Positions 26,601-34,671 of a DNA stretch of 64,000 nt are shown piece by piece. The stretch's first letter is position 1. Each line of letters begins with the position of its first letter. Both the position numbers and the translations under genes were made by a program. The DNA is from Parvularcula bermudensis HTCC2503 (GTDB lineage Bacteria; Pseudomonadota; Alphaproteobacteria; Caulobacterales; Parvularculaceae). The stretch spans positions 2,294,001 to 2,358,000 of the forward strand of contig NC_014414.1 of the NCBI RefSeq assembly GCF_000152825.2, read 5' to 3'. Under the pieces are notes generated by a model, which did not search any database, was not told the DNA's origin, and was given only the letters and a program-made list of their open reading frames with translations.

Positions 26601-28092
26601 TGACATCTATTCGATCGAAGATCTCGCCCAGCTGATCTACGATCTCAAGCAAATCGCCCCCAAGGCACGGGTCTGCGTGAAGCTTGTGTCGTCGGCCGGG
26701 GTTGGCACGATCGCGGCGGGGGTCGCCAAGGCCAAGGCCGATGCCATTTTGATTTCCGGCAATGTGGGGGGCACGGGGGCCAGCCCGCAAACCTCCATCA
26801 AATTTGCCGGGTCGCCTTGGGAATTGGGTCTGGCAGAAGCCAATCAAATCCTGACCCTGAACGATCTGCGGGAGGATGTGACCCTAAGGACCGATGGGGG
26901 TCTGCGGACGGGGCGCGATATCGTCATCGCCGCCATGCTCGGCGCCGAGGAGTATGGGATCGGCACCCTATCCCTCGTGGCCATGGGCTGCCTGATGGTG
27001 CGCCAGTGTCATTCCAATACTTGTCCCGTGGGGGTTTGCACCCAGGATGAGGCGCTACGGAAAAAGTTCGTCGGAACCGCGGATCAGGTGGTCAATTTGA
27101 TGACCTTTATCGCCGATGAAGTGCGGGAGATCCTCGCCTCCCTCGGAGTGGCCTGCCTTGACGATATTATCGGGCGCACGGATCTTTTGGCGCAAGTGGG
27201 GCGGGGCTCTCCCCTCCTCGACGACCTTGACCTTAACCCGCTTCTGGTGCGGGCCACCGGCGGGGTGCCGCCGCGGTCCGATCGGACGAAACGGAACGAA
27301 GTGGCTCCAACGCTTGACGAGAACATCGTCAAAGATGCCGGCGCCGTGTGGGAACGGCGCGAGAAAATGCAGCTCACCTATACCGTCCGAAATACTCACC
27401 GGGCCGTCGGCACACGGACGAGCCATCATATCGTCAAGCATTTTGGGGAATTGCCCGATGGGCACCTTACCGTCCGGCTGCGGGGCTCGGCGGGGCAATC
27501 CCTCGGTGCCTTCGGGGCAAAGGGTCTCCGGATTGAGGTTGAAGGGGACTCCAACGACTATGTCGGCAAGGGTCTTTCGGGGGCACATATCGTTGTTCGT
27601 GGCTTTAAGGATGAACCCTCCGGCTCGGTGTTGATCGGCAATACGTGCCTATACGGGGCAACCGATGGCCGCCTTTTCGTCGCCGGCAAAGCCGGTGAAC
27701 GGTTCGCGGTGAGAAATTCCGGCGCCGTGGCTGTTGTCGAAGGCGTGGGGTCCAATGGCTGTGAATATATGACCGGCGGCACCGTCGTGATCCTCGGTGA
27801 GATCGGTGACAATTTCGCGGCGGGCATGACGGGCGGCAAAGCGTTCGTGTACGACGAACATGATCTGTTTGTTGGTCGTACTAATCCTGAGCACGTTACG
27901 TGGCGCGCCCTGGGTGACCACGAGAAAGCCTGCCGTACCCTTATCGAACAACATTTGCTCGAAACGGGTAGTCCAAAGGCGCGGGATCTCTTGTCGAATT
28001 GGGACCAGGTCATGCCGAAATTTCGGTTTGTTCTGCCAAAATCCCTAGCCGACAAGCTCGATCACCAAGAAGTGAGCGCCGTCTCGGCCTAA
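23629..28092 (+). CDS. gltB: glutamate synthase (NADPH) large subunit
   Basis: 1487 residues, near full family length. Makes two glutamates from glutamine and 2-oxoglutarate. The class II glutaminase domain opens at DACGVG; Cys19 should be the N-terminal nucleophile after propeptide removal. The central and FMN domains follow ([54 protein letters not shown]), the 3Fe-4S motif is [13 protein letters not shown], and the C-terminal beta-helix has glycine-rich repeats ([20 protein letters not shown]). Coupled to gltD by ATGA. Confidence 0.97.
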   Translation: [1487 protein letters not shown]

Positions 28093-28104
28093 ATGGAGAG
28101 CGTT

Positions 28105-28133
28105 GCCCGGTCCTCGACGAGGTTGGACCGGGC
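28105..28133 (+). terminator. stem-loop downstream of gltB
   Basis: Perfect 9-bp inverted repeat GCCCGGTCC/GGACCGGGC with an 11-base loop, 12 bases after the gltB stop. No T-tract follows, so it may protect the mRNA end rather than terminate by itself. Confidence 0.45.
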
Positions 28134-28159
28134 AAGGACGGGAGGAGACATCGAAAAAG

Positions 28160-29401
28160 ATGACCGGTCAACAACATATCGTGGTCATCGGCGCCGGACA
28201 GGCAGCCGCTCAATTCATTTCCGCCTATCGGCAACGGGGGGGGGAATCGAAAATAACCCTTGTGGGTGACGAACTCGACCTGCCCTATCAGCGTCCGCCT
28301 CTTTCAAAAGCCTATCTGAAGGGCGAGTTCGACGCAGACCGCTTATCCTTTAAGCCGCAATCCTTCTACGATGATAGCATGGCGGTTTGTCTCTTGGGGG
28401 AGCCGGCAGCGTCTATCAACCGGGAACAGAAGGTCGTGACAATGACGTCTGGCAAGACGCTCCCCTATGATGTTCTCGTTCTGGCGACAGGGTCGCGGCC
28501 CCGTCCCCTTCCCTCCTTGCCGACCAGTTATGACAATGTGTTTTCTCTCAGAACACGGGCTGAATCGAACGAACTCGGTGCCGCTCTGTCAACGGCAAAG
28601 CACCTGACCGTCATCGGGGGCGGCTTTATCGGGCTTGAAGTCGCCGCCATATCCCGATCTCGTGATATCCCCGTCACCCTCTTAGAGCGAGCTGACCGTC
28701 TGTTGGCGCGGGTGACGTCTCCTCTTGTCAGTGACTTTTTCACTCGCCTCCACCGCCGTCACGGGGTCAATGTTCATTTGTCCGCCGAAATCAGTGAGGT
28801 GCGAACCGACGGAAACCGCGTGACCCACCTTGCCCTAGGGGATGGACAGGTCATCGATACCGACATCATTCTCGTCGGTATTGGCGGCATCGCCAATGAC
28901 GAATTGGCCAAAGGGGCGGGAGTTAATTGCCAGGACGGTATCGTGGTCGACGATCTTGGCGCCACGAACGACCCCGCCATCTTTGCGGCCGGCGACTGCA
29001 CAAGGCGGCCAGTGCCGTCGGGCGACCTTCTCCGTATCGAGAGCGTCTATAATGCCAAGGAACAGGCCGATCAAATCGCCTGTCATTTGACCGGCAGCCC
29101 CTCGCCCGTGGTCGACACGCCCTGGTTCTGGTCCGATCAATATGACGTCAAGCTTCAAACCGCCGGGCTCTTCAATGGATATGATGAGGCCCTACCAAGA
29201 GGGGAGACGGACGACGCGCCGTTTTCCGTCCTCTATTTCAAGGATGAGAGGTTGATCGCGGCGGATTGTCTGAATGACGGCCCGATGTTCATGACGGCGA
29301 AGCAAATCCTCAAAACAGGGGCGGTCATCCCCAAAGCCGACCTCATCGATCCCGCAGTGCCCTTGAAAGAGATTATGGCGAAAGCGAAGGCCGCGGGCTG
29401 A
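28160..29401 (+). CDS. FAD-dependent pyridine nucleotide-disulphide/ferredoxin reductase
   Basis: 413 residues with the layout of ferredoxin or rubredoxin reductases that feed oxygenases and P450s: N-terminal FAD fold HIVVIGAGQAAAQF, QRPPLSKAYL, LVLATGSRPRPLP, NAD fold LTVIGGGFIGLEVAA, then IFAAGDCTRRP and a C-terminal Reductase_C-like domain (DTPWFWSDQYDVKLQTAG). Start 28160 follows GGAGGAG (12 bases). No ferredoxin or oxygenase gene is next to it, so its partner is unknown. Confidence 0.85.
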   Translation: MTGQQHIVVIGAGQAAAQFISAYRQRGGESKITLVGDELDLPYQRPPLSKAYLKGEFDADRLSFKPQSFYDDSMAVCLLGEPAASINREQKVVTMTSGKTLPYDVLVLATGSRPRPLPSLPTSYDNVFSLRTRAESNELGAALSTAKHLTVIGGGFIGLEVAAISRSRDIPVTLLERADRLLARVTSPLVSDFFTRLHRRHGVNVHLSAEISEVRTDGNRVTHLALGDGQVIDTDIILVGIGGIANDELAKGAGVNCQDGIVVDDLGATNDPAIFAAGDCTRRPVPSGDLLRIESVYNAKEQADQIACHLTGSPSPVVDTPWFWSDQYDVKLQTAGLFNGYDEALPRGETDDAPFSVLYFKDERLIAADCLNDGPMFMTAKQILKTGAVIPKADLIDPAVPLKEIMAKAKAAG

Positions 29402-29425
29402 CGACGAGGCTTCTGCCATATGCCT

Positions 29426-30088
29426 TCAAGCGGATCCGGGCCGCCCGATATTCGTCGCCATGACGCTCGGACGACGATCGAGGGCATCGCGCCAACGCCA
29501 AATATTGGTCATCTCCGCCGGCGGTCGTTGCCTCACGACCTTTGCGAAATCAACGGCAACGAGAGCGGTAATGTCCGCAAGAGAAAACCTGTCTATCGCG
29601 AGAAATTCTCTCTCCGCCAGCGTCGCGTCGAGCACGGACCAGAACGCAGCCAGCCGTTTGGCCCCGCGCTCGATAAGGGCCGGGATCTGATCAAATCCAT
29701 GGGGGCCGGTAAGCGCCCGTCCCTTCATTTGAGGCGCGGCATTGCGGAGAATTTCGGCCACCGCGAGAAGCCCCTCATACTCGCATCGCGCATTCCACTG
29801 CGCGACCAACCCTTTTTCGGCGGGTGTCTCGCCCGTCAAAGATGGCTCAGGGTAGGCGGCCTCCAGATAAGCGAATATGCCGTGGTTCTCCCCCAGCACG
29901 GTGCCATCGTCGAGTATGAGAGCGGGCACAGTACAGCCTGGATTGATCGCCCGATAGGCGTCCCCCAAATGCTCCCCCGCCACCAAATCGACGATCACAG
30001 TGTCGAACGAGACACCCTTCTCAAGGAGGGCAATGCGGGCCCGTCTTGGGCTTGGGGCACCGGGGAAGTCATAGAATTTCATTGTCAT
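29426..30088 (-). CDS. glutathione S-transferase family protein
   Basis: 220 residues from ATG 30088 (GGAGG five bases upstream; an ATG at 30124 gives a non-family extension). N-terminal thioredoxin-like domain: KFYDFPGAPSPRRARIALLE, NPGCTVPALILDDGTVLGEN (cis-Pro in TVPAL), then a helical domain with FSLADITALVAVDFA (N-capping box). The residue in the usual catalytic position looks like Ser (APSPRRAR). Substrate unknown. Divergent from a second GST 79 bases away. Confidence 0.88.
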   Translation of the reverse strand: MTMKFYDFPGAPSPRRARIALLEKGVSFDTVIVDLVAGEHLGDAYRAINPGCTVPALILDDGTVLGENHGIFAYLEAAYPEPSLTGETPAEKGLVAQWNARCEYEGLLAVAEILRNAAPQMKGRALTGPHGFDQIPALIERGAKRLAAFWSVLDATLAEREFLAIDRFSLADITALVAVDFAKVVRQRPPAEMTNIWRWRDALDRRPSVMATNIGRPGSA

Positions 30089-30167
30089 CAAATCCTCCCA
30101 ATGGGGCGTGTCATTGTCCAGCATGCCCCCACTACCTAGGTTAAGGACATCCTGAAGGGAGACGACA

Positions 30168-30866
30168 ATGACGCAAGCGAGATATCTCCTTTATACCGCG
30201 CCGACCCCCAATGGATGGAAAGCGTCCGTCACCCTCGAAGAGCTGGAACTCCCCTATGATGTGCATCCCATCGATTTGATGAAGGGCGCGCAAAAGGCGC
30301 CGGACTATGTGCGGCTCAATCCGAATGGCCGCATCCCGACCCTGGTCGACAGGGAGGAAGGCGATTTCGCCATCTTCGAATCCGGCGCGATTATGATCTA
30401 TCTGGCAGAAGAGACCGGGCGGCTATTGCCGACTGACAAAAAAGGCCGGAGCACAGTCCTTCAATGGCTGATGTTTCAGATGGGCGGGATCGGCCCAATG
30501 ATGGGGCAGGCCAATGTCTTCGGTCGCTATTGGCCAGAGAAGATAGAGCCCGTGATCGACCGATATCGCGGCGAGAGCGCCCGTCTGTTCGGGGTGCTCG
30601 ATACGCGGCTTGCTGACCATGAGTGGCTGGCTGGCGACTATTCTATCGCCGATATTGCGAATTGGTGTTGGGTGCGGACCTATGCCTGGTCCGGGGTCGA
30701 TATCGACCCATTCCCCCATCTTATAAGGTGGAAAAACGCGATCGAAGGGCGCCCAGCGGCCAGGGCCGGGGTTGTCGTGCCCGGTTCGCTTAAACTTTCC
30801 ACGCAGGAAGACGCGGACGCCTTTTCAAAGGGCGCCCGGTCCATGGTCGAGACGGGCAAGAAATAG
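30168..30866 (+). CDS. nu-class (YfcG/Ure2p-like) glutathione S-transferase
   Basis: 232 residues. The N-terminal [32 protein letters not shown] and [19 protein letters not shown], together with the middle [17 protein letters not shown], are the pattern of YfcG-type GSTs, which act as disulphide-bond reductases of oxidised glutathione in E. coli. The C-terminal helical domain has [28 protein letters not shown] precedes the ATG. Confidence 0.9.
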   Translation: MTQARYLLYTAPTPNGWKASVTLEELELPYDVHPIDLMKGAQKAPDYVRLNPNGRIPTLVDREEGDFAIFESGAIMIYLAEETGRLLPTDKKGRSTVLQWLMFQMGGIGPMMGQANVFGRYWPEKIEPVIDRYRGESARLFGVLDTRLADHEWLAGDYSIADIANWCWVRTYAWSGVDIDPFPHLIRWKNAIEGRPAARAGVVVPGSLKLSTQEDADAFSKGARSMVETGKK

Positions 30867-30883
30867 CGGTCCGTCGATACCGC

Positions 30884-31273
30884 CTAGTCCCGCCGCGAGA
30901 AGCTGCGCAGCCTGGCGGCCGCAGGGAACAAAATCACCACCAGCGCAATCTCGATGACCAGCGGCGCAAAAACCATCACCCCGCCTTCGCCGGCCAGAAG
31001 CCCGACCAGCCGACTGAAAATCATCAATCCTTCGATCATGATGATCGCCACCAAAAAGCGGGATTCTTCGAGGAAGAAGCCGAAAACAACCATCAGCGCC
31101 ATGGCGAGATAATGCCCGCCGATAATCGCGCGAATAGCGTTCATCCCGCTCTCTTGGGTGACGGAGAGACCCAGAATGCCGGCGACCCAATCCGGGGCCA
31201 CCAAGGCATTCGCCCCGATCAAAAAGAACCCTACCGCCGCCAAAAGAACGACACGATCCAACAAAACGCCCAT
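30884..31273 (-). CDS. DUF4345-like four-helix membrane protein
   Basis: 129 residues with four hydrophobic helices: about 8-27, 48-66, 72-92 and 98-118. IRAIIGGHYLAMALMVVFGF in helix 2 resembles DUF4345 proteins of unknown function. It ends in a basic tail. Convergent with the preceding GST. No specific function can be given. Confidence 0.6.
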   Translation of the reverse strand: MGVLLDRVVLLAAVGFFLIGANALVAPDWVAGILGLSVTQESGMNAIRAIIGGHYLAMALMVVFGFFLEESRFLVAIIMIEGLMIFSRLVGLLAGEGGVMVFAPLVIEIALVVILFPAAARLRSFSRRD

Positions 31274-31372
31274 ATTTCAAGCTCCCTGAGGCATATTGAG
31301 ACATTCCGTGTCTTGTTGGCCTAGGTCAGTCGGTCAATAAAGGCTGCCAGCTAATAATAAGGGAGGCTGGGC

Positions 31373-32980
31373 ATGGAATTTGACTATGTCATCGTCGGGG
31401 GCGGATCGGCCGGAGCTGTTTTGGCGGCTCGGCTGAGTGAAAATGGCCAAAATTCCGTCTGTCTTTTGGAGGCTGGGGGCAAAGGAGACAGTATTTTCGT
31501 TCGGCTGCCAGCGGCCATTGCCCTTGGGGTCAGGGGGACGTTGAACAACTGGAATTATGAGACCGTTCCCCAAAAAGGATTGAATGGGCGGACGCCCTTC
31601 CAACCTCGCGGCAAGGCCCTTGGCGGATCGAGTGCGATCAACGCCATGATCTATATGCGCGGCCACCACAAAGACTATGACGAATGGGCGTCGCTCGGTG
31701 CCACTGGCTGGTCATTTGACGACGTGCTGCCCTATTTCAAGAAATCCGAAAGCCACGAACTGGGTGAGACCGACCTTCATGGGGGGGAGGGACCGCTTCA
31801 GGTCTGTACCCAGAAACATGCCCAACCCATCAGCCTCCGATTTATCGAAGCGGCCAATCAATGTCAGATCCGCACGAACAATGATTTCAACGGCGAAATC
31901 CAAGAAGGGGCCGGCCTGTTCCATCTGACCCGTCACTTCGAGGGCAAGCATAAAGGGGAGCGATGCTCTAGCGCCGCGGCCTATTTGCGATCAATCAAGG
32001 CACGGTCTAATCTGGAAATTCTGACAAACGCCCCTGCCTCCAAAATCCTCTTCGATGATCATAAGGCGACGGGGGTCAAATTCCGTCATGGCGATACGGA
32101 GAAAACGGTTAAGGCCAGGCGTGAGGTCATCCTATCCTCCGGCGCCTTCGGCTCCCCGCAATTATTGATGCTGTCGGGTATTGGCGATCCGAACAAGCTC
32201 TCGCCGATGGGCATTCCTGTACTGGCCGAAGCCCCCGAGGTGGGGACGAATTTGCAGGATCATTTGGATATCATCCTTCCGGCCAAGTCTTCTTCAGCCT
32301 ACACCCCATTTTTGCCATTGCCTGGACCGATTTCAACCATCAGGGCACTGGTCGACTGGATCAAGCGGCGGGATGGCTTGTTCGCGACGCCGGGAACGGA
32401 GGCCGGAGCGTTCTTTTTCTCCAAACCCGAACTCGACCGACCGGACTTTCAGCTTCATTTCGGGTTGATGCGGGTCGAGGATCACGTCCGTAAACTGCAT
32501 TTCGGTCACACCTATTGTACCCATATGTGCCTGCTGCGACCGAAATCCCGCGGTGAGGTCACCTTGTCGAGCCCGGATGCCATGGCCCCGCCCCTGATCG
32601 ATCCGCGCTATCTGGATCACGAAGACGATCTTGCCGACATGATCGCCGGTGCCAAGAAAACCCGTGCCATCATGCAGGCCCCCGCGTTGAAAGAGGCGCA
32701 GAAAGAGGAAATCGACACCCATGAGGGCATGACGGATTCCGATTGGGCCGCGTATATCAGAGCGAAAGCCGACACGATCTATCACCCCGTCGGCACCTGT
32801 CGCATGGGAAGTGACGAGGGGGCGGTGGTCGATCCGCAATTGCGGGTGCGCGGCGTTGACAACCTCCGCGTTGTCGACGCGTCGATTATGCCCCGGCTGA
32901 TCGGCGGCAACACCAATGCGCCCACCATGATGATCGGCGAAAAGGCTGCCGATATGATCCTCGGACGCGCATCTGCGTAA
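31373..32980 (+). CDS. GMC-family FAD oxidoreductase (choline/alcohol dehydrogenase-like)
   Basis: 535 residues. N-terminal FAD motif YVIVGGGSAGAVLAARL, GMC signature 1 GKALGGSSAINAMIYMRG, signature 2 around SSGAFGSPQLLMLSGIG, and active-site His-Asn pair in YHPVGTCRMG and GGNTNAPTMMIGEKAADMI. It resembles BetA and alcohol dehydrogenases acting on primary alcohols. There is no betaine aldehyde dehydrogenase or BetI nearby, so choline is not supported as substrate. AAGGGAGG precedes the ATG. Confidence 0.88.
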   Translation: MEFDYVIVGGGSAGAVLAARLSENGQNSVCLLEAGGKGDSIFVRLPAAIALGVRGTLNNWNYETVPQKGLNGRTPFQPRGKALGGSSAINAMIYMRGHHKDYDEWASLGATGWSFDDVLPYFKKSESHELGETDLHGGEGPLQVCTQKHAQPISLRFIEAANQCQIRTNNDFNGEIQEGAGLFHLTRHFEGKHKGERCSSAAAYLRSIKARSNLEILTNAPASKILFDDHKATGVKFRHGDTEKTVKARREVILSSGAFGSPQLLMLSGIGDPNKLSPMGIPVLAEAPEVGTNLQDHLDIILPAKSSSAYTPFLPLPGPISTIRALVDWIKRRDGLFATPGTEAGAFFFSKPELDRPDFQLHFGLMRVEDHVRKLHFGHTYCTHMCLLRPKSRGEVTLSSPDAMAPPLIDPRYLDHEDDLADMIAGAKKTRAIMQAPALKEAQKEEIDTHEGMTDSDWAAYIRAKADTIYHPVGTCRMGSDEGAVVDPQLRVRGVDNLRVVDASIMPRLIGGNTNAPTMMIGEKAADMILGRASA

Positions 32981-33061
32981 GATCGTCTGCCCTCTGGTCG
33001 ACCCTGTTCCCGTTTTTGGTAGAGTATGCCAAGAACGAAAGTGCAGAAAGTATTTTCGTCG

Positions 33062-33093
33062 CCGGGCTCTCGCGTTGCACGCGGGCAGCCCGG
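33062..33093 (+). promoter_or_regulatory. leader hairpin before the purine operon
   Basis: CCGGGCT and AGCCCGG form a 7-bp outer stem around a CGCG/CGCG inner stem. It ends 12 bases before the AGGAG of the amidase gene. It may be a terminator for the GMC gene (no T-run) or a leader structure controlling the operon. Confidence 0.35.
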
Positions 33094-33117
33094 GGATGGG
33101 TCGGCAGGAGCGGCACC

Positions 33118-34671
33118 ATGGACAACGCCCCTACGCAAGGTGATCGGGCGAATTTGAGCGCGCGCCCTGCCGGGTCGCTCGCCGATCGCGCCCAGCGTCT
33201 AGGGCTCGACCTCTCCCCTGAGGCCTTAAGCGGGATCGCGACCGTCGAAGCCGGGCTCGCCGACCATATGGAGCGCCTAAACGCCGAGGTCGCTCACATC
33301 CCTCCCCTTGCGCAGCACGGCCCGGCCATCGGCGCCATAGTGGACGCCGTCAAAGGGCGGCAGCAAACGCCCCGCGACATCGCCCTGTCGGCCTTGGCCG
33401 TGGCGCGTGAGGCCAATCGAGATTTATCCTGCTTCACCCGCTTCTTCGAGGCACGCGCCCTGGCCGACGCCGCTCGGGTCGAAGCGCGCCTGGCCCGCGG
33501 CGAGGATCCAGGCCCCCTGGCGGGCGTCCCCTATGCCGTGAAAGATCTGTTCGGCGTTGCCGGGGAACCGACAACAGCAGGGGCCCAATCCCGGGAAACA
33601 GCTCCCCCTGAAGCGGATGATTGCGAAGCGATCAGACGATTGGGCGATGCCGGCGCCATCCTCATCGGGTCAACCATGATGGATGAATACGCCTACGGCT
33701 TTGTCACGGTGAACAGCCATTATGGCACGACCAAAAACCCGCACGCACTCGATCGCCTGGCCGGGGGCTCATCGGGCGGCTCCGCCGCGGCCGTAGCGGC
33801 CGGCCTCGTGCCCTTTGCCCTTGGGTCTGACACCAATGGCTCCGTCCGTGTCCCCGCCAGTCTCTGCGGCGTGTTCGGTCTGCGACCAAGCCATGGCGAT
33901 ATTCCCACTGAAGGGGTTTTCCCCTTTGTCCCCAGTCTCGATACGGTCGGGGCCTTTGCCCGCTCTGCGGCGGATCTGGCCCTTGTTCATGCGGTCCTTC
34001 GCGATCGCGCCTTTGTGGGGAGCGAACGGGCCTTACGGATTGGCTGGCTCGACGGCTATTTCACCGCCCCCCTCGATCCTTCCCTCCGGGCCCGTCTTGA
34101 TACGGCCATCACGTCCATTGGCGAGAGCCCCCCGATCACCCTCCCCGAAGCGGGGCGCGCGCGATCGGCGGCATTTCTTCTCACCGCGGCGGATGGGGGA
34201 CGAGGACATCTCGGCAGGCTTCGTCAGCATCGCGATCAATATGACCCAAGTACGCGGGATCGGCTCCTCGCGGGGGCGCTGTTGCCAGACGATCGCCGCG
34301 CCGATGCCCGCCGCGCGGCAAGAGCCTTTGCCGTGGCGCTCGACGAGGCCTTCGACAAGGTCGACCTCCTCGTCACCCTCACGACCCCGTCAGAAGCGCC
34401 GGCAATATCGGACCCAAGATTTTCCCTCGGCGGAGAATGGGTGGACGCGCGGCGGGAACTTGGTCTTTTTACGCAACCCTTTGGGCTATCGGGCGTCCCC
34501 GCCATGAGCCTGCCCCTTCCCTCCCCGCCCGGGACCCTCCCGATCGGGTTGCAGCTTATCGGCCCCCGCGGTCGCGATGACCTGGTGATCGAAGCCGCGC
34601 TACGCCTTGCCCAGGCAGGGACGGTCGCCCCCTCCACTCCTCCCTATTACAGGACATCGCTGCCATGCTGA
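33118..34671 (+). CDS. hpxY: AtzE/HpxY-type amidase with fused N-terminal AtzG/HpxX (DUF4089) domain
   Basis: 517 residues. Start 33118 has AGGAG seven bases upstream. Residues about 18-70 (SLADRAQRLGLDLSPEALSG...PPLAQHGP) resemble the small DUF4089 protein (AtzG/HpxX) that elsewhere is a separate subunit of AtzE/HpxY. The rest is an amidase-signature enzyme with Lys142 in VPYAVKDLFG, GGSSGGSAAAVAAG (cis-Ser 218/219) and nucleophile Ser242 in GSDTNGSVRVPAS. AtzE deaminates 1-carboxybiuret. In this urate pathway the analogous ureido substrate would be oxalurate (inference). First gene of the operon; it overlaps the next by 7 bases. Confidence 0.82.
   Translation: MDNAPTQGDRANLSARPAGSLADRAQRLGLDLSPEALSGIATVEAGLADHMERLNAEVAHIPPLAQHGPAIGAIVDAVKGRQQTPRDIALSALAVAREANRDLSCFTRFFEARALADAARVEARLARGEDPGPLAGVPYAVKDLFGVAGEPTTAGAQSRETAPPEADDCEAIRRLGDAGAILIGSTMMDEYAYGFVTVNSHYGTTKNPHALDRLAGGSSGGSAAAVAAGLVPFALGSDTNGSVRVPASLCGVFGLRPSHGDIPTEGVFPFVPSLDTVGAFARSAADLALVHAVLRDRAFVGSERALRIGWLDGYFTAPLDPSLRARLDTAITSIGESPPITLPEAGRARSAAFLLTAADGGRGHLGRLRQHRDQYDPSTRDRLLAGALLPDDRRADARRAARAFAVALDEAFDKVDLLVTLTTPSEAPAISDPRFSLGGEWVDARRELGLFTQPFGLSGVPAMSLPLPSPPGTLPIGLQLIGPRGRDDLVIEAALRLAQAGTVAPSTPPYYRTSLPC

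Noticed and set aside
20000-28000. Long antisense frames opposite amt, gltD and gltB (for example 22442-23707)
   Set aside because: They mirror strongly supported genes; their translations show no family motifs and arise from GC-rich codon bias.
31373-32980. Choline dehydrogenase (betA) assignment for the GMC protein
   Set aside because: No betB, betI or choline transporter is nearby; the family covers many alcohols, so the substrate is left open.
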